Assembly (NCBI GenBank): GCA_963734435.1
Contig: CAVTHA010000015.1
Coordinates: forward strand, 186,001 to 250,000
DNA: 64,000 bases
DNA from: Bog-756 sp963734435
GTDB taxonomy: Bacteria > Actinomycetota > Acidimicrobiia > Acidimicrobiales > RAAP-2
Reading direction: 5' to 3'
Part shown: positions 26,567 through 34,444 of the stretch, in pieces
Layout: every line of letters begins with the position of its first letter
Numbering within the stretch: position 1 is the stretch's first letter
Position numbers and translations under genes: made by a program
Notes under the pieces: model-generated
Database searches by the model: none
What the model was told of the DNA's origin: nothing
What the model saw: the letters and a program-made list of their open reading frames with translations, nothing else

Positions 26567-27366
26567 GCACGGTGCCCGCCACCGGGGCCTTCCAGGGCGT
26601 GAGCGACATCAAGCTGGTCGGGCGCCAGGTTCGCTACGAGCAACTGTCCTTCTGGCTCAATCCGGTGGGCGCCGTGTTCACCGTGGGCTTCTCGGTGATA
26701 TTCCTCGTTCTGCTCGGAGCTTCGGCAGGCAGCTCGCGGATCTCGTTCTACGGCAATATCAAGCTGATCCAGTACTACGTGCCCGGCTTCGTGGCCTACG
26801 GGGTGATGGCCGCCTGCTTCAACATCCTGGCCATCACCCTGGTCAACCGGCGCGAGATGGGCCTGCTCAAGCGGCTGCGGCTCAGTCCGTTGCCGACCTG
26901 GGCGTTGCTGGTCGCCGTCTTCCTGAGCACCATGATCATCGCCGTCATCCAGGTGGTGCTGCTGCTCGCCGTAGGACGGATCGGCTTCGGCGTGCATCTG
27001 CCGGCCAACCTGGTGGCGTTCGTCCTGGCCGTCGTCGTCGGCATGCTCAGCTTCACCGCACTCGGCGTGGCCATGAGCACCGTGGTCCCCAACCAGGACG
27101 CAGCCGGCCCATTGGTCAGCATCGTCTTCTTCGTCTTGCTCTTCCTTTCGGGCCTATGGTTCCCGCTCCGCCCCGGGTCGGGCCTGGCCCAGTTCTCGCA
27201 GTACTTCCCCGTCCATCATTTCATCACGGCGGTGTTCGCCCCCTTCAACACTGAGCGCGGGATGTCGGCCTGGGCCTGGAACGACTTGCTGGTGGTGGCG
27301 GTCTGGGGGGTAGCCGGTGCTTTCGTGGCCGTTCGGCGCTGGCAGTGGTCGCCGCGCCGAGGCTGA
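26563..27366 (+). CDS. ABC-2 type permease
   Basis: A 267-residue membrane protein with six hydrophobic helices. Landmarks are YYVPGFVAYGVMAACF, NRREMGLLKRLRLSPLPTW (the cytosolic coupling region), VVPNQDAAGPLVSIVFF and FLSGLWFPLRPGSGL. Together with the preceding ATPase it forms a complete homo- or heterodimeric exporter. The GTG start at 26563 lies in a GTGA overlap. The 192 bases downstream to the next gene show nothing I recognise. Confidence 0.88.
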   Translation: MSTVPATGAFQGVSDIKLVGRQVRYEQLSFWLNPVGAVFTVGFSVIFLVLLGASAGSSRISFYGNIKLIQYYVPGFVAYGVMAACFNILAITLVNRREMGLLKRLRLSPLPTWALLVAVFLSTMIIAVIQVVLLLAVGRIGFGVHLPANLVAFVLAVVVGMLSFTALGVAMSTVVPNQDAAGPLVSIVFFVLLFLSGLWFPLRPGSGLAQFSQYFPVHHFITAVFAPFNTERGMSAWAWNDLLVVAVWGVAGAFVAVRRWQWSPRRG

Positions 27367-27558
27367 CCTTCCCTTGCCAGCCGGGGCCGCTCCCGTCCAC
27401 CGCCGTCCCGACCGAGCCGGAATCGGTCATCGACTGAACCTACAATCCACCATCGGGTACCGCGACCGGTAGCCGCGACGTGCCCGACGGGGGAAGTCGG
27501 CTGGTGGCCGGGCGGTGAAGGAGCCAGGCGCCGACCCCACCGGACGGCACCGAGGAGG

Positions 27559-28560
27559 ATGATGACAGAGGGCTCCACCAGTGCGCAGTCGGCTGACGGC
27601 ATCCCGTCGCGACTACCGACCTACGACGAGTTGCCTCCTGCCCCTCGCGGGGGCCGATCGGGGTGGGGCGTGTTCGGCAAGTCGGATTCGGTCGGGCTCG
27701 TCAACCTGCAGACGCCCGCTCGGGTGGCCGATGCCGCCCGCCTGGTCCGCACGGGCCAGGTCTTCAGCCTCAATGCCCCGCTCGACGCCCTCGACCCCCC
27801 GCTGTTCCGGCGCGGCGCACTCGAGCACACGGTCATTGGCGATGGGCGAGTCGCCGCCTTCGACGACAAGCTGGACAACTACTTTCCCCAGGCTTCGAGC
27901 CAGTGGGATTCGCTCGCCCATGTCGGCTACGACGCCGACCAGTTCTACAACGGCGCCACCGCCGACGATGAACGCCAAGGCCCGCAACACCATCGATCAC
28001 TGGGCCAGACGGGGCATCGCCGGCGCGGGCCGTGCTCCTCGACATCGAGCCACCTTCGGGGGCGCCGGCGTGGGATTCGACCCGGCCAGCCCCCGGGCCG
28101 TGACGGTCGACGACCTCGAGCGGGCCCGACAGGCGGCCGGCATCGAGTGGCAGGACGGCGACGTGCTGCTGCTCCATACCGGGTTCCTGGCCTGGTACCG
28201 CCGTCAGGACACCGACACCGGAGCGACTGGCGGAGCCGCGCGAACTGGCCGCCGTCGGCCTCGAACCGAGCGAGGACATGGCTCGTTACCTGTGGGACTC
28301 CCATCTGTCGGCGGCGGTGGCCGACAACCCGTCCCTCGAGGTGTGGCCCCCCGATCTCAGCCCGAAAGGGATGCCGTTCGGATTCCTGCATCGCGATGCT
28401 CATCGGCCAGTTCGGCCTGGCGGTCGGGGAGCTCTGGTGGCTCGAGGACCTGGCCCGGGCGTGCCGAGAAGATGGCCGGTTCGAGGTGTTCCTCACCGCC
28501 GCCCCCACCAACGTCAACGGCGGAATCGGCTCGTCCGCCAACGCCCTGGCCATCAAATGA
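27559..28560 (+). CDS. Cyclase-family (kynurenine formamidase-like) hydrolase, five frameshifts
   Basis: About 333 residues when joined. The recognisable order is WGVFGKSDSVGLVNLQTP, DSLAHVGYDADQFYNG, NTIDHWARRGIAGRAVLLDI, DVLLLHTGFLAWYRR, EDMARYLWDSHLSAAVADNP, GFLHRMLIGQFGLAVGELW and a family-typical end. Joining them requires indels at about 27970, 28025, 28049 (one base missing), 28220 and 28395. The family hydrolyses amides or lactones with a metal centre (H-x-G-T-H in canonical members; here HVGYDADQF, so the metal motif is altered). Five breaks in about 430 bases is the densest cluster in the window, so true decay is possible. Codon bias is preserved in every segment, which favours sequence error. 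Confidence 0.7.
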   Translation: MMTEGSTSAQSADGIPSRLPTYDELPPAPRGGRSGWGVFGKSDSVGLVNLQTPARVADAARLVRTGQVFSLNAPLDALDPPLFRRGALEHTVIGDGRVAAFDDKLDNYFPQASSQWDSLAHVGYDADQFYNGATADDERQGPQHHRSLGQTGHRRRGPCSSTSSHLRGRRRGIRPGQPPGRDGRRPRAGPTGGRHRVAGRRRAAAPYRVPGLVPPSGHRHRSDWRSRANWPPSASNRARTWLVTCGTPICRRRWPTTRPSRCGPPISARKGCRSDSCIAMLIGQFGLAVGELWWLEDLARACREDGRFEVFLTAAPTNVNGGIGSSANALAIK

Positions 28561-28689
28561 CCGCGCCGGTGCCCGCGCCACCGACTCGGCACCGGACCGG
28601 GCTTCCCATCGGCATCCGGGCGGCCCGCTCCCGATCCGTCACCGTACGGACTCGTGGCCTCGGGAACACCTCCGTCACCGGAGGTCACC

Positions 28690-29044
28690 ATGGCTGAAGA
28701 CTGGCCCAGGCCGGTCGTCCACTGGGAGATCGTGGCCCGGGACCCTGAACGGCAGGCGGAGTTCTATCGCGCCCTCTGCCACTGGGAGGTCGGCACCGGT
28801 CCCATCATGCAGATCCCGCCCGGGTTGGGTGGTCCCGAGCCGGGGCCGGCCGGGCACATCCGGCAGGGGGATCAGTCCGGTGTCACCCTTTTCGTCCAGG
28901 TCAAGGACCTGAACAGCTCGCTGGCCCTGGCTGTCGAGCTGGGCGGCGGAATTGGTCGTGGCGCCCTTCGACGTCCCGAACGGGCCGACCCTGGCCGCAG
29001 TGGAGGACCCGGAGGGCAATCCCCTGGTGCTGGTCCAGCAGTGA
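28690..29044 (+). CDS. VOC (glyoxalase/bleomycin-resistance fold) protein, one frameshift
   Basis: About 117 residues after repair. VVHWEIVARDPERQAEFYRAL opens one VOC module, and FDVPNGPTLAAVEDPEGNPL closes it with the usual beta strand and Glu. Removing one G at about 28948 joins the halves and gives the stop at 29042-29044. VOC proteins bind a divalent metal and act as isomerases, dioxygenases or ligand-binding proteins; no specific activity is indicated. It follows the cyclase-family gene on the same strand. Confidence 0.75.
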
Positions 29045-29050
29045 GCGCGA

Positions 29051-29341
29051 TCAGTCGAGCGTCTCGTAGCGGCCGAGCGAGACGGTGCCGGAGTCGACGA
29101 GGGCCATGAACGCTGCGGTCAGCGGGTCGCCCTCCCACGCCTGTGCCGTGCGATCGGCGTCCTCCTGGCTCTGCCAGAGGTCGATCACGATCCACTCACC
29201 GTCCTCGGCGCGGGCCACGGTGCGTCGTAGCAATCCGGGCTGCCGGTAGGCGAACTCGGTCTGGACCCGTCGATCGGCCTGGTTGAACGCCCGCTCGTCG
29301 GCCGATGGCGCCAGGCGGAATCGCATGATCTCGATCACCAC
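29051..29341 (-). CDS. Small dimeric alpha/beta-barrel (ABM-like) protein
   Basis: A 96-residue protein beginning MVIEIMRFRLAPSADERAF, with RRVQTEFAYRQPGLLRR and WIVIDLWQSQEDADR matching the strand-helix-strand pattern of antibiotic-biosynthesis-monooxygenase or Dabb-like ferredoxin folds. These act as small monooxygenases or stress proteins. It overlaps the upstream VOC gene by seven bases, so the two are probably co-translated. Confidence 0.6.
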   Translation of the reverse strand: MVIEIMRFRLAPSADERAFNQADRRVQTEFAYRQPGLLRRTVARAEDGEWIVIDLWQSQEDADRTAQAWEGDPLTAAFMALVDSGTVSLGRYETLD

Positions 29342-29823
29342 GGCCCTGGCTCACGGCTGTCATGGGCCATTCCGGTCCTCTCCCGCGGCGTCAGCCACTG
29401 TGCGAGCTCGATCACCACGCCCTCCGGCCCGTTCACGAAGACCAGCTTGCGATCGTGGAATTCCATGACCTCGTTGCGTGCCGCGATCCCGGCCGCCGAC
29501 AGGGTGGCGAGCGTGGCGTCGATATCGTCGATGGCGAAGCACACGTGGTTGAAGCCCAGCCGGGCCAAGTCGCCCGCATCGGGAACGTCGGCCGGCACCG
29601 GGCGGTGGAACCGGAGCAGCTGGACCTCCTGGTGGGTGACGGCCCCTTTCAGCCGCAGGGTGACGTGGTCAGCCTCCCAATCGGGGATGTCCATGTATCG
29701 GGACATCTGTTGGCCGGACACCGTCGTGGCGGTGGTCTGCTCGAAGCCGAGCAGGGCGAAGAATCGCCTGGCCTCGTCGAGGTCCCGCACCGCCAGGGTC
29801 AGGTGGTCGAACCCACTGTGCAT
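29335..29823 (-). CDS. VOC-family protein
   Basis: A 162-residue protein with two VOC half-modules. FDHLTLAVRDLDEARRFFALLGF supplies the N-terminal His; LGFNHVCFAIDDIDATLATL and VVIELAQWLTP supply the second His and the metal Glu. This is the layout of glyoxalase I or extradiol-dioxygenase-like proteins. The substrate is unknown. It is co-oriented and overlapping with the small ABM-like gene and divergent from the cupin. Confidence 0.82.
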   Translation of the reverse strand: MHSGFDHLTLAVRDLDEARRFFALLGFEQTTATTVSGQQMSRYMDIPDWEADHVTLRLKGAVTHQEVQLLRFHRPVPADVPDAGDLARLGFNHVCFAIDDIDATLATLSAAGIAARNEVMEFHDRKLVFVNGPEGVVIELAQWLTPRERTGMAHDSREPGPW

Positions 29824-29930
29824 GCCTCATTCTGCCCCAGCCCCGGCCCGGTCCCGCGCCCGGGAACCGGACGGCGTGCCAGACTGGTCGCAGCCGGCAT
29901 GCCCTCCGTCAAGAGCAGGAGAGGAACACC

Positions 29931-30389
29931 ATGACCACTACCGAGCCGTTTCCGCAGGCCGTGCATCTGGGTGCCGACGATCTCCCATTCGTCAACATCG
30001 GCGACGGCAGCAAGCTGAAGGTCATCCAGGTCAAGCCGGAGGAGGGCCTCTGGATCGTGGAGAACATCTTCCAGTCCGGCTACGAGGTGCAGCGGCATCG
30101 GCACACCGGCCCGGTGTACGCCTATACGACCTCGGGGGCGTGGAAGTACAAGGAGTACGGCTATGTGAACCGGGCCGGCTCGTTCCTCTACGAGCCGGCG
30201 GGGTCGATCCACACCCTCCAGTGTGTCGAGGACGACACCCGGGTCTGGTTCCAGATGTACGGCGTCAACCTCAACCTCGACGCCGAGGGCAACGTGGAGA
30301 GCGTCTACGACGGCGCCGGGACGCTGGCAGTGTACGAGGCGCTGTGCGAGGCCGAGGGGTTCCCGGCTCCCCGGGTGCTGGTCGGATGA
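29931..30389 (+). CDS. Cupin, 2,4'-dihydroxyacetophenone dioxygenase-like
   Basis: A 152-residue single-domain cupin. EVQRHRHTGPVYAYTTSG (H-x-H and Glu-equivalent region) and FLYEPAGSIHTLQC (the last His of the second cupin motif) give a 3-His type metal site. The style matches the 2,4'-dihydroxyacetophenone dioxygenase/ChrR-type cupin family, which cleaves aryl ketones with Fe(II); the activity here is not shown. A good Shine-Dalgarno (GAGAGGA) precedes the ATG. Confidence 0.75.
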   Translation: MTTTEPFPQAVHLGADDLPFVNIGDGSKLKVIQVKPEEGLWIVENIFQSGYEVQRHRHTGPVYAYTTSGAWKYKEYGYVNRAGSFLYEPAGSIHTLQCVEDDTRVWFQMYGVNLNLDAEGNVESVYDGAGTLAVYEALCEAEGFPAPRVLVG

Positions 30390-30736
30390 CTTCGTTCAGG
30401 TAGACGCCATCCGGGTCTCCTCCTGCCCGCCGGCCCTCGAGCCGGTCTGGGCTCTGTCGCCATCCTCCACTCTGGACCCGGCGGCGGCTGGGCCGCCTCG
30501 TTGGCCGCCCGCACTGACGATTGTCCCTGGCCTCAGCCCCGACCGAGGCCCGGTGACCCGATGGAGCAATCCCTCGGCGGCGGCCCGACCGTATACAGAG
30601 GGGCTGAGCACACCTGGTTCGGGGTGCGAGCCCGAGGGCGTGGGAACGGAGACGGCAGGTGGTGTCGGGAATGGTCAAGGACGAGACGGGCAACGGAGAT
30701 ACCCCGACCCCCGACCTGTAGGAGAGGACCGTCGGT
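30390..30736. other. 347-bp intergenic region before the ECF sigma gene
   Basis: I see no convincing gene. It contains a short GGCCTC...GAGGCC inverted repeat (about 30530-30551), a possible end signal for the cupin gene, and a candidate ECF-type promoter at 30643-30666. Confidence 0.4.
30643..30666 (+). promoter_or_regulatory. Candidate ECF-sigma promoter
   Basis: GGAAC (30643-30647) and TGTC (30663-30666) separated by 15 bases resemble the GGAAC / CGTC or TGTC consensus recognised by ECF sigma factors. It lies about 70 bases upstream of an ECF sigma gene, consistent with autoregulation. Such short motifs occur by chance in G+C-rich DNA. Confidence 0.3.
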
Positions 30737-31429
30737 GTGTGGCAACCGAGCCGGGTGGAGCCGGCCGCCGGAGTGAGCGTGGGGCCGATCGCACCCGTCG
30801 ATGAGGCCGACCCTGTTGTTGTCCGCCGCTCCGACCGATTCGCTGCCGTGAGCGGACGCCCCCAGCCGGCGGGGAGCCCGTCCGATGAAGCGCTCATGGC
30901 GGGCATGGCCATCGGGGACGAACGGGCCGCGGTGACTTTCGTGCGCCGCTACCAGAAGCGGGTGTTCGGTTTGGCCATCGCCTTGCTCAACGATGCCAGT
31001 GTGGCCGAGGAAGTGGCCCAGGAGGCGTTGCTCAGAGCTTGGCGTCATGCGCCGGTGTTCGATGCCCGACGCGGCACCGTCACCTCGTGGGTGCTCACCA
31101 TCACCCGCAATTTGGCCATCGACGCCATGCGCCAGCGCCGGGCGCTCCCGACCGATCCCGACGACCTGGTGGCCTTGGGACTGGCCAGCGGTGGCCGGCC
31201 GGTGGAGGACGTGGCGGTGGCCAGCCAGCTGTCGCCGAACCTCCGGGGGGCACTGCGCTCCCTGCCGGCCGAACAACGACGGGCCACGGTGCTTGCCGCG
31301 CTCTATGGGCGCACGGCAGAGGAGATCAGCCAGTCGGAGTCCATACCGCTCGGTACGGCCAAGACGCGGATCCGAACCGGACTGCAGAAATTGCGGAGCG
31401 CACTCGACGACGCCAAGGGGCAGCCATGA
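30737..31429 (+). CDS. ECF-family RNA polymerase sigma factor
   Basis: 230 residues including a 50-residue variable N-terminus. Region 2 reads FVRRYQKRVFGLAIALLND...VAEEVAQEALLRAWRH and VTSWVLTITRNLAIDAMRQRR. Region 4 reads ALRSLPAEQRRATVLAALYGRTAEEISQS and IPLGTAKTRIRTGLQKLR. It is expected to direct RNA polymerase to stress promoters until bound by the anti-sigma factor encoded directly downstream (ATGA overlap). The GTG at 30737 is used; a start nearer to the conserved DEALMAGMAIGDERA is possible. Confidence 0.9.
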   Translation: MWQPSRVEPAAGVSVGPIAPVDEADPVVVRRSDRFAAVSGRPQPAGSPSDEALMAGMAIGDERAAVTFVRRYQKRVFGLAIALLNDASVAEEVAQEALLRAWRHAPVFDARRGTVTSWVLTITRNLAIDAMRQRRALPTDPDDLVALGLASGGRPVEDVAVASQLSPNLRGALRSLPAEQRRATVLAALYGRTAEEISQSESIPLGTAKTRIRTGLQKLRSALDDAKGQP

Positions 31430-32151
31430 CCGGAGCGGCCGCAGGGATGTCGCACGAGCACCTGCGGGCCGAGCTCCCCGAGCTGGCCGCTGATGTCCTG
31501 GACGGGCGGGCGCGCGCCGAGCTGCTGGAGCACCTCGATTCCTGCCCCAGTTGCAGCGTCGAGCTCGAAGAGCTCACCCTGGCCGCGGACAGCCTGGTGC
31601 ATCTGGCTGTGGAGTCCGACCCGCCGTTGGGATTCGAGACACTCGTCTTCGAGCAGATGCGGCGCAGCCCGTCCCGCGTGTCGTGGCGCAGCCGGTTGGG
31701 TCGCCGGTCCCTCATGGTAGTGGCGACCGCGGCCGCAGCCGCGGTGCTCGCCTTCGGGCTGGGATGGGCCATCCATTCCGCTGGGCCCGCCCGCCACGCG
31801 GTGACGGTGCCGAGCCCGGGAGACCATCCGGCTGACGCCCCCTTGCTTTCGGAGGGGCGGAACGTGGGCGTCGTCTCGGTGTACCCGACCGGTCGGGCGG
31901 CTGCCGATAGTCGAGCGTGGCTGTCGATGAGGGTCGAGGCGTCGCCTTGGACCGGCCCGGTCTTCTGCCGGGTGACCTCGGCGGACGGCACGTCCCGGAC
32001 CGTCGGCTCGTTCTCCCTGACCTCCGGCTACGGGACCTGGATGGCCCCCTTGCCCCTGGCGGCCGGCTCCGTGCGCACGGCCACGCTGGTCGACGCCCAC
32101 GGCCAGGTCCTGGCCACCGCTCAGTTCGGACACTCTCCGACGTCGGCCTGA
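31426..32151 (+). CDS. Zinc-containing (ZAS) membrane anti-sigma factor
   Basis: 241 residues. The N-terminal anti-sigma domain carries HLDSCPSC (HX3CX2C), the zinc motif of ZAS proteins. A single membrane helix (about 100-120, LMVVATAAAAAVLAFGLGWAI) and an extracytoplasmic beta-rich domain follow, containing SVYPTGRAAADSRAWLSMRV and GYGTWMAPLP, like RskA/anti-sigma-K. It would hold the ECF sigma at the membrane and release it on redox or envelope stress, by redox chemistry or regulated proteolysis. It is translationally coupled to the sigma gene. Confidence 0.88.
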   Translation: MTGAAAGMSHEHLRAELPELAADVLDGRARAELLEHLDSCPSCSVELEELTLAADSLVHLAVESDPPLGFETLVFEQMRRSPSRVSWRSRLGRRSLMVVATAAAAAVLAFGLGWAIHSAGPARHAVTVPSPGDHPADAPLLSEGRNVGVVSVYPTGRAAADSRAWLSMRVEASPWTGPVFCRVTSADGTSRTVGSFSLTSGYGTWMAPLPLAAGSVRTATLVDAHGQVLATAQFGHSPTSA

Positions 32152-32174
32152 CCTCGGGCCGCCCGGCCGGCCCT

Positions 32175-32191
32175 CCTGCCGTGGTGGCAGG
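32175..32191. terminator. Hairpin downstream of the anti-sigma gene
   Basis: CCTGCC-GTGGT-GGCAGG forms a six-bp stem in the gap between the convergent anti-sigma and STAS genes. There is no T-run, so termination is only suggested by position. Confidence 0.3.
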
Positions 32192-32290
32192 GTGGCTTGG
32201 TACCCTGCCCGGGTGGGTGGTGGGCTGAGCGGGGGATGAGCAGGGGCCTCACCGTGCCGGTGCTCGTAGATCGGCGCGCCAGGCACGGAC

Positions 32291-32620
32291 TCACCACTCG
32301 ACCTGGATGACTCTTTCCAGGTCGACCGCGGCCAGGACGCGTTCCACGACTCCGCTCGGCTTTCGCACGGTGACTCGACCACCCGCCCGTTGGGCTCGGT
32401 TGGCTGCGCTGACCAGCACCCCGATGCCGGTGGCGTCGATGAGCTCGACGGCGGCCATGTCAACCGTAAGGTCAACGAAGCCGGCATCCAAGGCGTCGAA
32501 GAGCGCTCGTCTGAGTTCCGGCGAGGTGGCGAGATCCACCTCGCCGGCGACGGCGAACTCGTTCACCTTGGCGGGGGAGCCACCATCCTCAATGATCACG
32601 AAATGGTCCACGTCCGTCAT
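32291..32620 (-). CDS. STAS-domain anti-anti-sigma factor
   Basis: A 109-residue STAS protein. FAVAGEVDLATSPELRRAL is the first strand-helix, and VELIDATGIGVLVSAANR holds the switch loop, where the phosphorylated residue would be the Thr of DATG (Ser in many homologues). In partner switching the unphosphorylated form captures an RsbW kinase and frees a SigB-type factor. The ATG at 32620 is preferred over one five codons upstream. A partner RsbW-like gene lies at 33.1-33.5 kb on the same strand. Confidence 0.88.
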   Translation of the reverse strand: MTDVDHFVIIEDGGSPAKVNEFAVAGEVDLATSPELRRALFDALDAGFVDLTVDMAAVELIDATGIGVLVSAANRAQRAGGRVTVRKPSGVVERVLAAVDLERVIQVEW

Positions 32621-32798
32621 CGTGCCAACCCACATGCCCTCGGCCGCATCAGATCGCGTTTGCCGGCCGCCATGTTACCTGGGGCGCGACGACGACGGCG
32701 AGCGGCGGACCGGCAACGGCGCCCCGGTTCAAGCATTTGGAGGGTCGGACGGGGCGGGGCTTGCCATCGACCGGTTCCGGTAGTTCGATGAAGGTGAG

Positions 32799-32836
32799 CC
32801 CGGAGACCTCGTTGGGCCCCCGGAGACCTCGTTGGG
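32799..32836. repeat. Two tandem 18-bp repeats, 20-bp period
   Basis: CCCGGAGACCTCGTTGGG occurs at 32799-32816 and again at 32819-32836, ending 12 bases before the small acidic protein gene. The downstream copy abuts its Shine-Dalgarno. It could be a duplicated operator or a recent slippage duplication. Confidence 0.6.
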
Positions 32837-32848
32837 AAGGAACCGACC

Positions 32849-33073
32849 ATGCCGACACCGGCCGACGCCGGAGCTGTCAACGCATTCTTGGACGAGGCGC
32901 TCGACGAGGCACTGGACGAGTCGTTCCCGGCCAGTGACCCGCTCTCGTTCTGGTCGGGGAGAGACTTCAATCGCGGCGATGTGCCCGAAACCGTTCCGGA
33001 AGCCGACGATCCCCGTGTGGCTCGAGTGTGGGCGGAGTCGGAATCGATGGAGGGACCGGCTCCCACCGGCTGA
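32849..33073 (+). CDS. Small acidic protein of unknown function
   Basis: A 74-residue, strongly acidic, non-membrane protein. Its centre, LDEALDESFPASDPLSFW, is a motif I recognise from short uncharacterised proteins of many proteobacteria and actinobacteria; no role is assigned to it. The ATG follows GGGAAGGA. It sits in the stress block between the STAS gene and an RsbW-like gene, with tandem repeats in its leader, so a stress-related role is a guess from context. Confidence 0.65.
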   Translation: MPTPADAGAVNAFLDEALDEALDESFPASDPLSFWSGRDFNRGDVPETVPEADDPRVARVWAESESMEGPAPTG

Positions 33074-33084
33074 GCGGGTCCAGG

Positions 33085-33459
33085 CTAGGACCCACCTGCC
33101 TCAATGCGGAACCACACACGTTTCTGGCCCGGGAGCTGGTCAACACCCCACTGGTCGGACAGGACGTCGACGATCACGAGGCCCCGGCCGTTCTCGGCGG
33201 TGTACGTCACCGGGCGCAGAACGGGCATGCCCGGCCCGCTGTCGGTCACGGCCACGTTGACGGCGTGACCGTCGCGATTGATGGCCAGTTTGATCGGTGG
33301 CCGGCCGTGAACGACCGCGTTGGCCACCAGTTCGTCGGTTAGCTCGGCGGCCGTCTCGACGTGGCCGTGGTCGAGCCCAGTCAGCACGCGTCGGACCAGA
33401 TCGCGACCGAGTTTGACTGACTGAGACGCGGGCTCAAGTGTGAGTTCCCAGGTGACCAT
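33085..33459 (-). CDS. RsbW-like serine kinase / anti-sigma ATPase
   Basis: A 124-residue HATPase_c protein. ETAAELTDELVANAVVHG is the N box, and VTDSGPGMPVL and ENGRGLVIVDVLSDQWGV are the G1 and G2 boxes of GHKL kinases. It would phosphorylate a STAS antagonist and bind a SigB-type sigma factor. The ATG at 33459 (MVTWELTLEPAS) is preferred to an upstream in-frame start with a low-complexity extension. It may pair with the STAS protein at 32.3 kb, although the small acidic gene on the other strand intervenes. The 298 bases between this start and alkB hold the SOS box and nothing else I recognise. Confidence 0.82.
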   Translation of the reverse strand: MVTWELTLEPASQSVKLGRDLVRRVLTGLDHGHVETAAELTDELVANAVVHGRPPIKLAINRDGHAVNVAVTDSGPGMPVLRPVTYTAENGRGLVIVDVLSDQWGVDQLPGQKRVWFRIEAGGS

Positions 33460-33724
33460 CTGCGAATAACCCCGAGTGGTCGTGATGTCGGTCGAGGGTG
33501 GGGCGGGTTTGGCTCCCTTGGACGCCCTGATGACGATCGGGCCTGAACCTTCGTGTTCGTGGGCGGTTCCCACATGCACCAAGTCCCTGTGCCCCACTCC
33601 GCACTACGTACCCTGCCCATCGGCGATCGAATCGGGCCGCTCTCGATCGCCCCGAGCCCGTGGCCACGCAGTGGGGCGCTCTCGGTCGGCCCGGGACAGC
33701 GCCCGCCGCGGCCGGCCGGCTGGT

Positions 33725-33740
33725 ACGAACACGTGTTCGT
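33725..33740. promoter_or_regulatory. SOS box (LexA operator) upstream of the alkB-like gene
   Basis: ACGAACACGTGTTCGT is a perfect 16-bp palindrome containing CGAAC-N4-GTTCG, the Gram-positive/actinobacterial LexA consensus. A -10-like TACACT (33742-33747) follows immediately, and the gene starts at 33758, so LexA bound here would block the promoter. Confidence 0.75.
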
Positions 33741-33757
33741 CTACACTGAAACCAGCC

Positions 33758-34375
33758 ATGACCACGCTGCAGCCCTCCCTGTTCGAAGCCGACGAGATCG
33801 CGCTGCGCCCGCTCGATCGCTCGGTGCAGCGGACAGACCTCGGGGGCGGAGCCTGGGTGGAGCTGCGGCGTCACTGGGTCACGCGTGCCGGTGAACTGTT
33901 CGAACGGCTTCACGAATCGGTTCCCTGGCAGGCCGAACGGCGCGTCATGTACGGGAAGGTCGTCGAAGTACCTCGTCTGGTTTGCTTCTTCGGCCAAGGC
34001 TCGACATTGCCCGATCCACTGTTGGAGGAGGCGAAGGCCAGCCTCAACGCGCGCTACGGCCAGAGTGATCGGTTGGAGACCGTGGGGTGTTGCCTGTATC
34101 GCGCCGGTGGCGACAGTGTCGCGTGGCATGGCGACCGGATCGGGAGGGGGGCCGTCCACGACACCGTGGTGGCCATCCTCTCCCTCGGGGCACCCCGGCG
34201 GTTCCTGCTCCGTCCGAGGGACGGAGGGAAAGCAGTCCGGTTCGACCTCGGAGGCGGCGATCTGCTCGTCATGGGCGGTAGCTGCCAGCGCACTTGGGAG
34301 CACGCCGTGCCGAAGACGGCGCGCGTGGTGGCGCCGCGTATCAGCGTCCAGTTCCGGCCGGCCGGCGTTGGCTGA
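33758..34375 (+). CDS. alkB: AlkB-like Fe(II)/2-oxoglutarate-dependent dioxygenase
   Basis: 205 residues. WHGDRIGRGAVHDTVVAILS contains the HxD iron ligands, GDLLVMGGSCQRTWEHAVPK the distal His, and PRISVQFRP the Arg that binds 2-oxoglutarate; FLLRPRDGG is the substrate-lid side. Such enzymes oxidatively demethylate N1-methyladenine and N3-methylcytosine in DNA or RNA. The ATG at 33758 lies 17 bases after a perfect SOS box, so LexA-controlled DNA-damage induction is expected. It is the first gene on this strand before the hemerythrin and ferritin genes. Confidence 0.87.
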   Translation: MTTLQPSLFEADEIALRPLDRSVQRTDLGGGAWVELRRHWVTRAGELFERLHESVPWQAERRVMYGKVVEVPRLVCFFGQGSTLPDPLLEEAKASLNARYGQSDRLETVGCCLYRAGGDSVAWHGDRIGRGAVHDTVVAILSLGAPRRFLLRPRDGGKAVRFDLGGGDLLVMGGSCQRTWEHAVPKTARVVAPRISVQFRPAGVG

Positions 34376-34410
34376 CGACGGGCGAAAGACAGTTCGAGGT
34401 GACTCGGTGG

Positions 34411-34435
34411 GTTTGGGACCGGGTCAGCCGGGTAT
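34411..34435 (+). promoter_or_regulatory. SigB/SigF-type promoter for the hemerythrin gene
   Basis: GTTT (34411-34414), a 15-base spacer and GGGTAT (34430-34435) match the SigB/SigF consensus GTTT-N14-17-GGGTAT. The -10 ends nine bases before the GTG of the hemerythrin gene, predicting a leaderless or nearly leaderless mRNA. A SigB-family sigma factor is encoded 4.3 kb downstream. Confidence 0.65.
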
Positions 34436-34444
34436 CGCGCCCGA

